Shown here: positions 32,419-41,755 of the stretch, one piece after another | How positions within the stretch are numbered: position 1 is the first letter of the stretch | How the letters are laid out: each line of letters opens with the position of its first letter | NCBI RefSeq assembly: GCF_029892845.1 | Contig: NZ_JARXVT010000001.1 | Span: forward strand, 310,001 to 374,000 | Reading direction: 5' to 3' | Origin: Aurantimicrobium minutum | GTDB lineage: Bacteria; Actinomycetota; Actinomycetes; Actinomycetales; Microbacteriaceae | DNA length: 64,000 nt | Position numbers and translations under genes: made by a program | Notes under the pieces: model-generated | The model's database searches: none | Told to the model about the DNA's origin: nothing | The model's input: the letters and a program-made list of their open reading frames with translations, nothing else

Positions 32419-33855
32419 ATGAGTACTCACGCATTGAAGAACTTCGTCAACGGCCAGTTTGTGGAATCCAGCTCGGATGAACGTCTGGACATTCTCAACC
32501 CCGCCACTGAAGAGGTTTATGCCACCAGCCCCATCTCTAATGAGAAGGATGTTGCCGACGCCTATGGCGCCGCGGCAACAGCATTCGAAGCGTGGGGAGA
32601 CACCACCCCCAGTGAGCGCTCCTTGGCACTGTTCCGCATTGCAGATGCGATGGAATCCCGTGCTCGTGAGTTTGCCGAAGTGGAGTCCAAAGACACCGGT
32701 AAGCCGCTTGAGACACTCGTGGAATACGAAATCATGCCTTCGGTAGACCAGATTCGTTTCTTCGCCACCGCAGCACGACACCTCGAAGGCAAGTCCGCCG
32801 GCGAATACATGGCAGACCACACCTCGATGATCCGCCGCGAACCTATCGGTGTTATTGGCCAGGTCACCCCCTGGAACTATCCACTGAACATGGCGGTGTG
32901 GAAGTTCGCTCCCGCTATTGCTGCGGGTAACACCATCGTTCTCAAGCCTTCTGACACCACTCCTGCCTCCACCATGCTTCTGGCAGAGATGGCTTCTGAG
33001 TTCCTGCCTGCAGGTGTATTCAACGCTGTCATGGGTAACCGAGACACTGGCAAGGCCATGGTGGAGAACAAGACTCCGCAGATGATTTCCATTACGGGTT
33101 CTGTTCGTGCCGGTATGGAAGTGGCCAAGAGCGCCGCAACCGACCTCAAGCGCGTCCACCTCGAACTGGGAGGCAAGGCGCCCGTCATCGTCTTCGACGA
33201 TGCAGATATTCCTTCTGCCGTAGAAGGCATTGTCGGCGCTGGTTACTTCAACGCTGGCCAAGACTGCACCGCAGCAACGCGTCTGCTCGTGCAGGCAGGC
33301 ATCTATGACGAATTCATGGCTGAGCTTGTGAAGTATGCACGTGCGAACGCCATCACCGGTTCGCCGCTGGATGCCAGCACCATGTTTGGCCCCGTCAACA
33401 ACGTGAACCAGATGGCTCAAGTCCAAGGCTTCATTGAGCGTCTTCCTGACAACGCCACCATTGAACTCGGTGGTAACCGAGTGGATTCTCGTGGCTACTT
33501 CCACGAAGCAACCATCATCTCCGGTCTCAAGCAGACCGATGAGGCTATCCAGAACGAAATCTTCGGACCTGTGATGACCGTACAGAAGTTCACCGATGAA
33601 GCACAGGCGCTGACATGGGCAAACGACGTGAACTACGCACTGGCGTCATCGGTGTGGACTCAGAACCACGGCCGCGCGATGCGCATGGCGAAGAAACTGG
33701 ACTTTGGTGTCGTGTGGATCAACACCCACATCCCCATCGTTGCGGAGATGCCTCACGGTGGCTTCAAGCACTCCGGTTACGGCAAGGACCTCTCCGGATA
33801 CGGCTTTGATGACTACACGCGCATCAAGCACGTGATGAGCTACATCGGGAACTAA
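32419..33855 (+). CDS. Aldehyde dehydrogenase, aminobutyraldehyde dehydrogenase-like
   Basis: NAD-dependent aldehyde dehydrogenase of 478 residues. TPWNYPLNMAVWKFAPAIAAG, ELGGKAPVIVF with the general-base glutamate and GYFNAGQDCTAATR with the catalytic cysteine are all intact. QDCTA is typical of gamma-aminobutyraldehyde/betaine aldehyde dehydrogenases. With the class III aminotransferase it would convert putrescine to GABA. The ATG at 32419 is used; the open frame extending to 32080 is antisense to the regulator. It ends in a 4-bp overlap with mrp (convergent). Confidence 0.88.
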   Translation: MSTHALKNFVNGQFVESSSDERLDILNPATEEVYATSPISNEKDVADAYGAAATAFEAWGDTTPSERSLALFRIADAMESRAREFAEVESKDTGKPLETLVEYEIMPSVDQIRFFATAARHLEGKSAGEYMADHTSMIRREPIGVIGQVTPWNYPLNMAVWKFAPAIAAGNTIVLKPSDTTPASTMLLAEMASEFLPAGVFNAVMGNRDTGKAMVENKTPQMISITGSVRAGMEVAKSAATDLKRVHLELGGKAPVIVFDDADIPSAVEGIVGAGYFNAGQDCTAATRLLVQAGIYDEFMAELVKYARANAITGSPLDASTMFGPVNNVNQMAQVQGFIERLPDNATIELGGNRVDSRGYFHEATIISGLKQTDEAIQNEIFGPVMTVQKFTDEAQALTWANDVNYALASSVWTQNHGRAMRMAKKLDFGVVWINTHIPIVAEMPHGGFKHSGYGKDLSGYGFDDYTRIKHVMSYIGN

Positions 33856-34985
33856 GCCGGAGTAATTCCGAGGTTTATTCCTGCACGACTGGGCCCGCTG
33901 TGAGCAATCACGCGGGCCAGTTCTGTAATGGCCTGAGCTGCAGGATCTGCAGGGTTGGACAGCACGATGGGGGTTCCCTCGTCGCCGCCTTCACGAAGGC
34001 CTAAGCTCAACGGAATCTTGGCTAGAACGTCAACCGCCTTGTCTTGGCCAATGCTGAGTTCATTAGCAACCGTCTCAGCGCCACCCTCACCAAACAGAGC
34101 AAGTGCTGAACCATCAGGCAAGACCAGAGGCCCCATGTTCTCCACCACGCCCAAGATGCGCTGGCCGGTCTGGCGTGCAACGACGCCGGCCCGAACAGCA
34201 ACCTCGCTGGCTGCAGTCTGACCCGTGGTCACAACGAGTACTTCAGCATTGGGTAGTTGCTGACCCACGGTGATCGCCACGTCACCAGTGCCAGGAGGCA
34301 AGTCAAGCAGGAGGAAGTCGAGGTCACCGAAGTAAACGTCGGTCAGGAACTGGGTGATCGTTCGCTGCAACATGGGGCCACGCCACGCAACAGCTGCATT
34401 GGTGTTTTCCACGAACATGCCAATGCTGATGACCTTCACATCATGACCCACAGGCGGCACGATCATGTCATCCAGTCGTGTGGGCTTGGCGGCTACTCCG
34501 CCAGGAGCAAGACCCATGAGGGCAGGAATAGAGAAGCCGTAGACATCGGCATCCAAGATGCCCACGCGGAAACCTTGCTTAGCTATTGCTGCAGCAAGGT
34601 TTGCGGTCATGGTGGACTTTCCCACGCCGCCCTTGCCGCTGGTGACGGCAATAACACGAGTGAGCGTGCCAGGGCCGAAGGGGTTCTGCTTGGCACCGCC
34701 GGGTCGCAGGCGACCCAGAAGCTCAGCACGTTCTTCTGCCGTCATCACCTGAACATCAACAGTGACATCTTCAATGCCTGAAACACTCTCAGCTGCAGCG
34801 CGAACATCACTTTCAATCTTCTGTGCTGCTGGGCAGCCGGCAATTGTCAGGCGAACCTCGATTGATGCAGTGCTGTTCTCAACAGAGACAGCACCGATCA
34901 TGCCGAGATCAGCCAGGCTGCGGCGAAGCTCGGGGTCGATTACTGCCCCCGCAGCCTCACGCACTAACTCGGTGTGATTGCTCAC
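33852..34985 (-). CDS. Mrp/NBP35-family P-loop ATPase (iron-sulfur carrier)
   Basis: The 377-residue protein has an N-terminal MIP18/DUF59 domain (about 1-85) and a ParA-like ATPase with the deviant Walker A SGKGGVGKST and DLPPGTGDVA. It lacks the CxxC found near the C-terminus of many Mrp proteins (the place reads NMGPLVLPDG), as in other actinobacterial Mrp. It probably carries or inserts Fe-S clusters. It follows DUF1003 and MgtE-like genes on the same strand. Confidence 0.92.
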   Translation of the reverse strand: MSNHTELVREAAGAVIDPELRRSLADLGMIGAVSVENSTASIEVRLTIAGCPAAQKIESDVRAAAESVSGIEDVTVDVQVMTAEERAELLGRLRPGGAKQNPFGPGTLTRVIAVTSGKGGVGKSTMTANLAAAIAKQGFRVGILDADVYGFSIPALMGLAPGGVAAKPTRLDDMIVPPVGHDVKVISIGMFVENTNAAVAWRGPMLQRTITQFLTDVYFGDLDFLLLDLPPGTGDVAITVGQQLPNAEVLVVTTGQTAASEVAVRAGVVARQTGQRILGVVENMGPLVLPDGSALALFGEGGAETVANELSIGQDKAVDVLAKIPLSLGLREGGDEGTPIVLSNPADPAAQAITELARVIAHSGPSRAGINLGITPA

Positions 34986-34988
34986 GTG

Positions 34989-35540
34989 TTACTTGGCAGA
35001 ACGATTTGCTGGACGCGTGGCGGGCTTCTTGGCGACGGGCTTGGCTGGTTCGTCGTCCTTCTCGAGTTCCTCAAGCAGGGCACGAAGTTCAGCCTTGATG
35101 AAGTCCTTGGTGGCCATGTCCTTCATCGCCAGGCGCAGTGCAACAACTTCACGTGCAAGGTATTCAGTATCAGCAAGGTTGCGCTCAGCACGCTGGCGGT
35201 CTTGCTCAAACTGAACACGGTCACGGTCATCCTGGCGGTTCTGCGCCAGCAGGATCATGGGTGCTGCATAAGACGCCTGCAAGGACAGAATCAGGGTTAG
35301 AGCTGTGAAGCCAATTGCATAGGAGTCAAAACGCCAAGGCTCTGGAGCAAAGGTGTTGAACAACATCCACACCACAGCAAAGATGCTGAGGCCCAACAGG
35401 AACCAAGGAGTACCCATACCTCGAGCAATGGTTTCAGTGAATCGACCAAAGCGGTCCCTCGAGCGTGAGGGACGTGGGTTCAGCGCGCTGAAACCTTTGG
35501 GGGAGTCGAAGCTTTCATCGTGACGGTTGCTTCGTGCCAT
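34989..35540 (-). CDS. DUF1003 domain membrane protein
   Basis: The 183-residue protein has two membrane segments (about 45-65 and 75-95) in the DUF1003 pattern, with SYAAPMILLAQNRQDDRDR following, a predicted coiled coil (QFEQDRQRAERNLADTE) and a Lys/Pro/Ala-rich C-terminal tail. The ATG at 35540 follows AAGGAGGGG. It starts 1 nt beyond the stop of the MgtE-like gene. Function unknown. Confidence 0.9.
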   Translation of the reverse strand: MARSNRHDESFDSPKGFSALNPRPSRSRDRFGRFTETIARGMGTPWFLLGLSIFAVVWMLFNTFAPEPWRFDSYAIGFTALTLILSLQASYAAPMILLAQNRQDDRDRVQFEQDRQRAERNLADTEYLAREVVALRLAMKDMATKDFIKAELRALLEELEKDDEPAKPVAKKPATRPANRSAK

Positions 35541-35541
35541 G

Positions 35542-36885
35542 TCAGCCCCTCCTTCCTCGGGTTGCGGGCTTTGCTGCAGCTGCAGCACTCTTTGTTGCCG
35601 GACGCTTCTTCGGCGCACGTTTACTCATCGCTGCCGAGGCAGGAGTGTCTTCGTCGTCGTGGCTGCGCCAGTCATCAGGGAGCAAGTAGTCGAGCACGTC
35701 ATCGACGGTGACCACGCCAACAAGGCGGTGGTTTTCATCGATGACAGGAACAGAAACCAGGTTGTAGCTGGCAAGAATACGAGAAACTTCAGCAGCAGGA
35801 GTGTCCACCGAGATGGGCTCAAGACCGGGGTCAATAAGAGCACCCAAGCGCTCGTGTGGTGGGTAACGCAACATGCGCTGGAAGTGGACCATTCCCAAGA
35901 ATCGTCCTGTGGGGGATTCGTAGGGAGGCAGCGTAATGCAGACTGCTGCTGCCAAGGCAGGTGCGGTCTCATTACGGCGAATCATGGCCAAACCCTCGGC
36001 AACGGTTGATTCTGCCGACAAGATGATGGGCTCGGGGGTCATCAAACCACCGGCAGTGTCAGCGCCGAAGCTCAACAGCAAACGAACGTCGTCTGCTTCC
36101 TCAGGCTCCATCAGCTCAAGAAGGTGTTCACCACGTTCTTCAGGCAGCTGGGCGATGAGGTCGGCCGCGTCATCGGGCTCCATCTCATCGAGAACGTCCG
36201 CAGCACGCTCGTCGTCGAGCTGCGCCATGATCTCAATCTGGTCGCTCTCGTCCATCTCCTCGAGCACGTCAGCGAGACGGTCATCGGGAAGTTCTTCGGC
36301 AACCTCGAGCATGCGCTCCTGTGGCAGATCCAACAGGGTATTTGCCAGGTCAGCAGGGCGAAGTTCGGAGTAGGACGCAATGAGGGCTTCAGCAGATTGA
36401 GATTCACCCTCGGTTGTCTTCTCGGTGATGAGAGACCAGGGAACAAGAGCGGTGGGGCCCTTCGCGAAGGGAGCGCCTGCTTGGCGGGGGCGGCGCACAA
36501 AGAGCTGGCTGATGGCCCATTCGCCGGGACCGGTCTCTTCAATAGCAGCGTCTTCGATTTCGGCTTCGCCGGAACCGTCGTTGAAGGTGACCTTGCGGCC
36601 TAGGAATTCTGCGAGCAGGCGGACTTCGCCACCGCGCTGATCAAACTTTCGGTCAGAAATTGGGCCAGTTGTGATGACCTGACCGCTGCCAATGCTGGAG
36701 ACGCGACCAATGGAGATAAAGACGCGACGCTTGCCAGGAAGCTCAGCCAAGAGACCAACAACGCGAGGAGCATTGTCCTTGCGATAGACCACGAGGACAT
36801 CACGAATACGACCCAGGCGGTCACCCGCGGGGTCGAATACGCCGCTGCCGGTCAGGCGCGCTACAAATACTCGTGTTCCAGTCAC
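35542..36885 (-). CDS. MgtE intracellular/CBS-domain protein without a membrane domain
   Basis: The 447 residues comprise a PRC-barrel-like start (about 1-130), the superhelical MgtE N-terminal domain (about 165-285, with repeated ERMLEVAEELPDDRLADVLEEM-type helices) and two CBS domains (about 290-415), then a basic Lys/Ala/Pro tail. No membrane segment follows, so it cannot be a channel by itself. It may be a Mg2+/nucleotide-sensing partner of another protein. The PRC-like part is on sequence feel only. Confidence 0.85.
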   Translation of the reverse strand: MTGTRVFVARLTGSGVFDPAGDRLGRIRDVLVVYRKDNAPRVVGLLAELPGKRRVFISIGRVSSIGSGQVITTGPISDRKFDQRGGEVRLLAEFLGRKVTFNDGSGEAEIEDAAIEETGPGEWAISQLFVRRPRQAGAPFAKGPTALVPWSLITEKTTEGESQSAEALIASYSELRPADLANTLLDLPQERMLEVAEELPDDRLADVLEEMDESDQIEIMAQLDDERAADVLDEMEPDDAADLIAQLPEERGEHLLELMEPEEADDVRLLLSFGADTAGGLMTPEPIILSAESTVAEGLAMIRRNETAPALAAAVCITLPPYESPTGRFLGMVHFQRMLRYPPHERLGALIDPGLEPISVDTPAAEVSRILASYNLVSVPVIDENHRLVGVVTVDDVLDYLLPDDWRSHDDEDTPASAAMSKRAPKKRPATKSAAAAAKPATRGRRG

Positions 36886-36907
36886 GTCTCTAACCTACCC
36901 TTTAAGC

Positions 36908-36940
36908 ACTGTTTGCGCCCCTCGTGGGGGCGCAAACAGT
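36908..36940. terminator. Hairpin between putA and the MgtE-like gene
   Basis: ACTGTTTGCGCCCC and GGGGCGCAAACAGT form a perfect 14-bp stem with a 5-nt loop, 16 bp beyond the putA stop. There is no T run, so it may act as an RNA 3'-end stabiliser or a weak terminator. Confidence 0.7.
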
Positions 36941-36956
36941 CTGTGAACAACGATGT

Positions 36957-39900
36957 TTAGATCAGGGCGTCGCTGAGGTGGTTGGGGGTTCCAAAGCGGT
37001 GTGCTGTGATGCTCACGGCCTGTTCGCGAAGGAAGGGGAGCATCTCAATGCGACCTGCCAGCAACACGGGACCTGCATAGACGGCAACATCAGGGCGACC
37101 GTCAGTAGCTGCGGTGACCTGAGCTGCAGTTCCACCAATGAGGCGAATGCGCGAGTTGGTCAGATCCAGCTCGTTCAAACTCGAGAGCCAGGATCCATCC
37201 GAGCGCTGGTCAACACGAATTCCGGTTGCTTGCAGAGCCCACAGGTAACGCTCACCCAGAGTTGCGGGGACCGAGACCGTGAAGTTAGATTCTGCGCGCA
37301 TAGCTGCCAGGACCACGCGGAAGAGTTCAACAGGGTTTCCGGCTTCCATCAGGCGAATCTGGGTGGGTACAGAGCGGTAACGGAACACGTTGCGCTCCAC
37401 ACCGAGCTGAGAGACATCCAGTGCCTGACCAAACTCAGTGGACCAGGCGAACTGGTCCAGACTGCTTGCCTGACGAATCCATGCCAGCTCGCCACCGTTG
37501 ACGGTCTCCGAACGCTCAATGGCATCCAGCAACGTCAATACGTGCTTGGAAATGGGAGCCTGGCCGATGTCTGCAGTGGGAGCAATGTTCCAGTTGCCCA
37601 GTCCAAAGAGGTAGTTGGGGCCACCTGCCTTGGTTCCAGCGCCCACAGCGGACTTCTTCCAGCCGCCGAAGGGCTGGCGCTGCACGATGGCACCGGTGGT
37701 GCCGCGGTTGACGTAGAGGTTACCTGCCTGGATCGTGTCCAACCAGAGGCCAACTTCGTCAGCATCCAGGGAGTGGATGCCCGAAGTGAGGCCATAGTCA
37801 ATGGCGTTGACCAGTGCGATGGCTTCTTCCAAGGTGCGCGCAGTCATGATGCCCAACACAGGACCGAAGTATTCGGTGAGGTGGTATTCGCTGCCAGCCT
37901 TGACGCCGTCGCGTACACCGGGAGACCAGAGCTTTCCGGTTTCATCGAGCTGCTTGGGCTCAACGAGCCACTTCTCACCCTTGCCAACCGAGGTCAGTGC
38001 GGAGAGGAGCTTGCCCTTGGCAGGCTCAATGATGGGACCCATCTGGGTGGTAGCGTCCTGGGGGTAGCCAACCTTGAGGCTGGAGACACCATCAATGAGC
38101 TGGTTGCGGAAACGTTGCGAGGTAGCAACAGATCCCACCAGGACAACGAGCGATGCGGCCGAGCACTTCTGGCCCGCGTGACCAAAGGCGGAGTAAATAA
38201 CATCCTTCGCGGCCAAATCGAGGTCAGCGCTGGGGGTCACGATGATGGCGTTCTTGCCACTTGTTTCTGCCAGAAGAGGCAGGTCGTGGCGAAGCGAGCG
38301 GAACAGCTCTGCTGTTTCGTAGCCGCCGGTCAAGATCACACGGTCAACACAAGGGTCAGAGACGAGCTTGCTGCCCAGGGCGCGGTCGCCCATATTGACC
38401 AGCTGGAGTGCATCGCGAGGAACGCCTGCCTCCCAGAGTGCCTCCACCATGACAGCACCACATCGACGTGCCTGTGCTGCAGGCTTGATGATCACAGGGG
38501 AGCCAGCAGCAAGTGCGGCCAGAGTCGAGCCAGCAGGAATCGCAACGGGGAAGTTCCACGGGGGAGTGACCACGGTCAAACCGGCAGGTACAAACTCAGC
38601 ACCGGAGATGCGGCCAAGTTTCTTGGCCTGCTCGGCGTAGTAGTGAGCAAAGTCGATAGCTTCGGTGACCTCAGGGTCTGACTGGTCGAGAGTCTTACCT
38701 GTTTCACTACCTGCTACTTCCATCAAGTCAGCACGACGTGCTTCGAGGATCTCGCCTGCACGGTGAAGGATCGCTGCGCGCTCCTCGGCAGAACGCTCAC
38801 GCCATGAGGCTCCAGAACCAGTTGCGGTTGCAAAGACCTTCTCTAGCTCTGCCTCAGTGTTGATGGTGTGCTTGGCAACGGTGTCGTCACCGAGCTTCGA
38901 GGTTGCAATACGGGAGAGGATGCCATCGCCCCAGGTGCGGTTTGCGGCAATAGCGGGGTCGGTGTCGGCCGCGTTCTCAAAGCGGTCGGTGGGCATGGGC
39001 TGCGCTGCCTTAGTGCGATCCTGCACGCGGTGAGATGCAGGGACTTTGTCGTCCAGCTCAGCGAGAGAGTTCAAGAAACGAGTCTGCTCGCGCTCAAAGA
39101 GAGCTTCATTGGCAGAAAGCTCGAATACGGCAGACATGAAGTTGTCCTGAGATGCACCTTCTTCAAGGCGACGGATCAAGTACGCAATAGCCACGTCAAA
39201 CTCTGCAGGGTGAACCACGGGTGTGTAGAGCAGAAGTCCGCCCACATCCTTCTTCACAGCTTCTGCTTGGCCTTGAGCCATTCCCAGGAGCATTTCGAAT
39301 TCAATACCGGACTGAACACCGCGCTTGCCGGCAAGAAGCCAGGCATAGGCCACGTCAAAGAGGTTGTGACCTGCAACACCGATACGAACATTGCCAATGC
39401 GGTCAGGGTGCAGGGCGTAGTTGATCACGCGCTTGTAGTTGGTGTCACTGTCCTGCTTGGTGTGCCAGGTAGCAAGTGGCCAGTCGTGCAGGGCAGCTTC
39501 CACGCGTTCCATGGGGAGGTTTGCTCCCTTGACCACACGAACCTTGATGCCAGCTCCGCCGCGGGCGCGGCGAGCAGCAGACCATTCCTGCAGGCGGATC
39601 ATGGCGGCAAGGGCATCAGGCAGGTATGCCTGCAGAACGATGCCGGCTTCGAGGTTCAGGAGCTCAGGACGATCCAGGATGCGTGTGAACACGGCAATGG
39701 TGATGTCGAGATCCTTGAACTCTTCCATGTCCAAGTTGATGAACTTGGGAGTGGGGCTTTCAGCTGCCAAGTGGAACAGGGGAAGCAGACGCTCCACAAC
39801 GTGCTCCACATCCTGCTCGAATGCCCAGGCAGAGTGCGGAGCAACGGTGGAAGACACCTTGATGGAGACGTAGTCGACATCATCGCGAGCGAGCAGTGCA

Positions 39901-40391
39901 CGAGTACCTTCGAGGCGGCGAGCAGCTTCGCGCTCGCCGAGAACTGCTTCACCGAGCAGATTGACGTTCAGGCGAACACCAGGTTTGCGCAGTTTGGCGA
40001 TTGCGCCGCCCAGCTTGGCATCGGTCGCGTCCACGATGAGGTGTCCCACCATGTTGCGCAGAACCTTGCGTGAGATGGGGATGACAACCCCAGGAAGTAT
40101 CGGGGCAACAAGACCACCCACGCGCACAGCAGCACGCATATACCAAGGCAGGAATGCGGGAACCTTGGGAGCTAGTTCTTTCAGATTGCGGGCGGCAACG
40201 CGCAGATCTTCCGGGCGCACAACGCCATCTACGAAGCCCACGGTGAAGGCCAAACCGTTGGGGTCCTTCAAGACACCAGCCAGCATCACGGCACTCGAGT
40301 CAACAGGGAAGCCTTGAGCTTCGGTCAACCATTTGCGCACGAGCGCAATGGAATCGGTGGCAAGTTCAGGAGAGAGAGCGTCTGCGGTCAT
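36957..40391 (-). CDS. putA: Bifunctional proline dehydrogenase / glutamate semialdehyde dehydrogenase
   Basis: The 1,144-residue enzyme oxidises proline to glutamate via pyrroline-5-carboxylate. The proline dehydrogenase barrel spans about 100-430, with the FAD/substrate segments VSIKVSS, RLVKGAN-like VRVVKGANLPMER and RIGVAGHN. The aldehyde dehydrogenase part (about 500-960) has TPPWNFPVAIPAG, AETSGKNA and GQKCSAASLV with the catalytic cysteine. There is no N-terminal DNA-binding domain, so regulation is left to another protein, most likely the divergent LysR-type regulator. Confidence 0.96.
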   Translation of the reverse strand: MTADALSPELATDSIALVRKWLTEAQGFPVDSSAVMLAGVLKDPNGLAFTVGFVDGVVRPEDLRVAARNLKELAPKVPAFLPWYMRAAVRVGGLVAPILPGVVIPISRKVLRNMVGHLIVDATDAKLGGAIAKLRKPGVRLNVNLLGEAVLGEREAARRLEGTRALLARDDVDYVSIKVSSTVAPHSAWAFEQDVEHVVERLLPLFHLAAESPTPKFINLDMEEFKDLDITIAVFTRILDRPELLNLEAGIVLQAYLPDALAAMIRLQEWSAARRARGGAGIKVRVVKGANLPMERVEAALHDWPLATWHTKQDSDTNYKRVINYALHPDRIGNVRIGVAGHNLFDVAYAWLLAGKRGVQSGIEFEMLLGMAQGQAEAVKKDVGGLLLYTPVVHPAEFDVAIAYLIRRLEEGASQDNFMSAVFELSANEALFEREQTRFLNSLAELDDKVPASHRVQDRTKAAQPMPTDRFENAADTDPAIAANRTWGDGILSRIATSKLGDDTVAKHTINTEAELEKVFATATGSGASWRERSAEERAAILHRAGEILEARRADLMEVAGSETGKTLDQSDPEVTEAIDFAHYYAEQAKKLGRISGAEFVPAGLTVVTPPWNFPVAIPAGSTLAALAAGSPVIIKPAAQARRCGAVMVEALWEAGVPRDALQLVNMGDRALGSKLVSDPCVDRVILTGGYETAELFRSLRHDLPLLAETSGKNAIIVTPSADLDLAAKDVIYSAFGHAGQKCSAASLVVLVGSVATSQRFRNQLIDGVSSLKVGYPQDATTQMGPIIEPAKGKLLSALTSVGKGEKWLVEPKQLDETGKLWSPGVRDGVKAGSEYHLTEYFGPVLGIMTARTLEEAIALVNAIDYGLTSGIHSLDADEVGLWLDTIQAGNLYVNRGTTGAIVQRQPFGGWKKSAVGAGTKAGGPNYLFGLGNWNIAPTADIGQAPISKHVLTLLDAIERSETVNGGELAWIRQASSLDQFAWSTEFGQALDVSQLGVERNVFRYRSVPTQIRLMEAGNPVELFRVVLAAMRAESNFTVSVPATLGERYLWALQATGIRVDQRSDGSWLSSLNELDLTNSRIRLIGGTAAQVTAATDGRPDVAVYAGPVLLAGRIEMLPFLREQAVSITAHRFGTPNHLSDALI

Positions 40392-40432
40392 GCTTCTAGT
40401 CTGGTGCCCATAAGACTTAAGATAAAGCGCAC

Positions 40433-40445
40433 ATTAGTTACTAAT
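40433..40445. promoter_or_regulatory. LysR-type binding site between putA and the LysR gene
   Basis: ATTAGT-T-ACTAAT is a perfect 6-bp inverted repeat of the T-N11-A type bound by LysR regulators, 42 bp upstream of putA and 36 bp upstream of the regulator. A second partial copy (CATTAGAATTACTT) follows near 40450. Confidence 0.72.
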
Positions 40446-40480
40446 ACTCATTAGAATTACTTAACTTTTAAAGGAGTGCC

Positions 40481-41386
40481 ATGCTCGACCTCAGACGCTT
40501 GCGACTACTGCGTGAAGTCAAGCTTCGTGGCACCCTCGCTGAAGTGGCAGAAGCCCTCAACTACAGCCCTTCCGCCGTGTCCCAGCAGCTTGCTCTGCTG
40601 GAAAAGGAAGTGGGTGTTCCACTCCTGCGCAAGAGTGGACGCCGCGTCACGTTGACCCCACAAGCCGAGATTCTGGTGGCTCACACGTCCACCGTTCTCG
40701 AAGTCCTTGAACAGGCTGAAGCGGAAGTCACCACCTCCCTCGAGCGTCCAGCCGGACTAGTCCGCCTGGCTGTCTTCCAATCGGCTGCACTTGCGCTTCT
40801 TCCTGATGCGCTGACACTGGTGCGTTCGGAATATCCCGAGATGCGCCTTGAAGTAACCCAGCAAGAACCTGAAGCTGCCCTCCATGCCACCTGGACTAGA
40901 GACTTCGATCTCGTGATTGCTGAGCAATACCCAGGCCATGCAGCTCCACGTCATCCGGAACTGGACCGAGTGGATCTCACGACGGATCCCATTCGCTTAG
41001 GTGTCTCCAAGAAACTCGTGGAAGAGCACAACATCAAGAACTTGGCAGATACAGCTGGATTGCCCTGGGTGATGGAACCACGTGGCACCGCCTCACGTCA
41101 CTGGGCTGAACAAGCTTGCCGTCAGGCAGGGTTTGAACCTGATGTGCAATTTGAAACGGCAGATATCCAAGCGCATATTCGCCTGGTGGAGTCCGGCAAT
41201 GCCGTGGCATTGCTCACGGGTCTGGCCTGGGTTGGTCGTCCCGTGACGGTGGAACTCATTGACCTCACAGGAAACCCTCGCAGAACCGTGTTCACAGCTG
41301 CGAGGCGAGCAAGTGCACAGAGCCCAGCAATTGTGGTGTGCCGCGATGTGCTGACTCGTACTGCGGAGTTGATTACGTCGAGCTAG
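40481..41386 (+). CDS. LysR-family transcriptional regulator, probably of putA
   Basis: The 301 residues have an N-terminal winged HTH (about 1-60, TLAEVAEALNYSPSAVSQQLALLEKEVG) and a periplasmic-binding-like effector domain (about 88-295). AAGGAG precedes the ATG. It is divergent from putA with an 89-bp gap holding a T-N11-A palindrome, so proline catabolism is its likely target. It overlaps the convergent DoxX-like gene by 14 nt. Confidence 0.92.
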   Translation: MLDLRRLRLLREVKLRGTLAEVAEALNYSPSAVSQQLALLEKEVGVPLLRKSGRRVTLTPQAEILVAHTSTVLEVLEQAEAEVTTSLERPAGLVRLAVFQSAALALLPDALTLVRSEYPEMRLEVTQQEPEAALHATWTRDFDLVIAEQYPGHAAPRHPELDRVDLTTDPIRLGVSKKLVEEHNIKNLADTAGLPWVMEPRGTASRHWAEQACRQAGFEPDVQFETADIQAHIRLVESGNAVALLTGLAWVGRPVTVELIDLTGNPRRTVFTAARRASAQSPAIVVCRDVLTRTAELITSS

Positions 41387-41753
41387 TTACTCGGGTAGGT
41401 GACTTCCACGCCCACCAGAGCAAAGGAATCTGCAGGGGGAGACGTACCCAGGCTGTGACAGTAAGGGCGGTGTTTTCTGATCCCAGTTGGTCGAAGGCGT
41501 ACCAAATATTTGCTGGCCACACTGCGAGCAAGGTCAGCACCGTGAGCAGAGGCGCCCAGCGCCAGCGCATCAGCAGACCCAGTGCACACGCAAGCTCAAC
41601 AACACCGCTGACATAGACCAGCGCGAGGTTGGTGCTTTCACCCAGATCTGGTGGCATCAACCACAGGAAGCCACCGGGTGAGACCAGGTGGAGCACGCCA
41701 CTGACCGTGAACAGCGCAATGACAATCCAACTACCGACACTGCGCTTGGTCAT
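41373..41753 (-). CDS. DoxX-like small membrane protein
   Basis: The 126-residue protein has four hydrophobic segments in the DoxX pattern, with SGVLHLVSPGGFLWLMPP near the N-terminus and VSGVVELACALGLLM in the second segment. The start lies 2 nt beyond the stop of the aminopeptidase gene. The role is unknown; family members work in redox balance and thiosulfate oxidation. Confidence 0.83.
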   Translation of the reverse strand: MTKRSVGSWIVIALFTVSGVLHLVSPGGFLWLMPPDLGESTNLALVYVSGVVELACALGLLMRWRWAPLLTVLTLLAVWPANIWYAFDQLGSENTALTVTAWVRLPLQIPLLWWAWKSPTRVTSST

Positions 41754-41755
41754 GA

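Noticed and set aside
36924-40073. Two long plus-strand open frames (585 and 401 codons) opposite putA
   Set aside because: Both follow from codon bias of putA on the other strand. Their translations are rich in Cys, His, Val and Gly with no recognisable domain.
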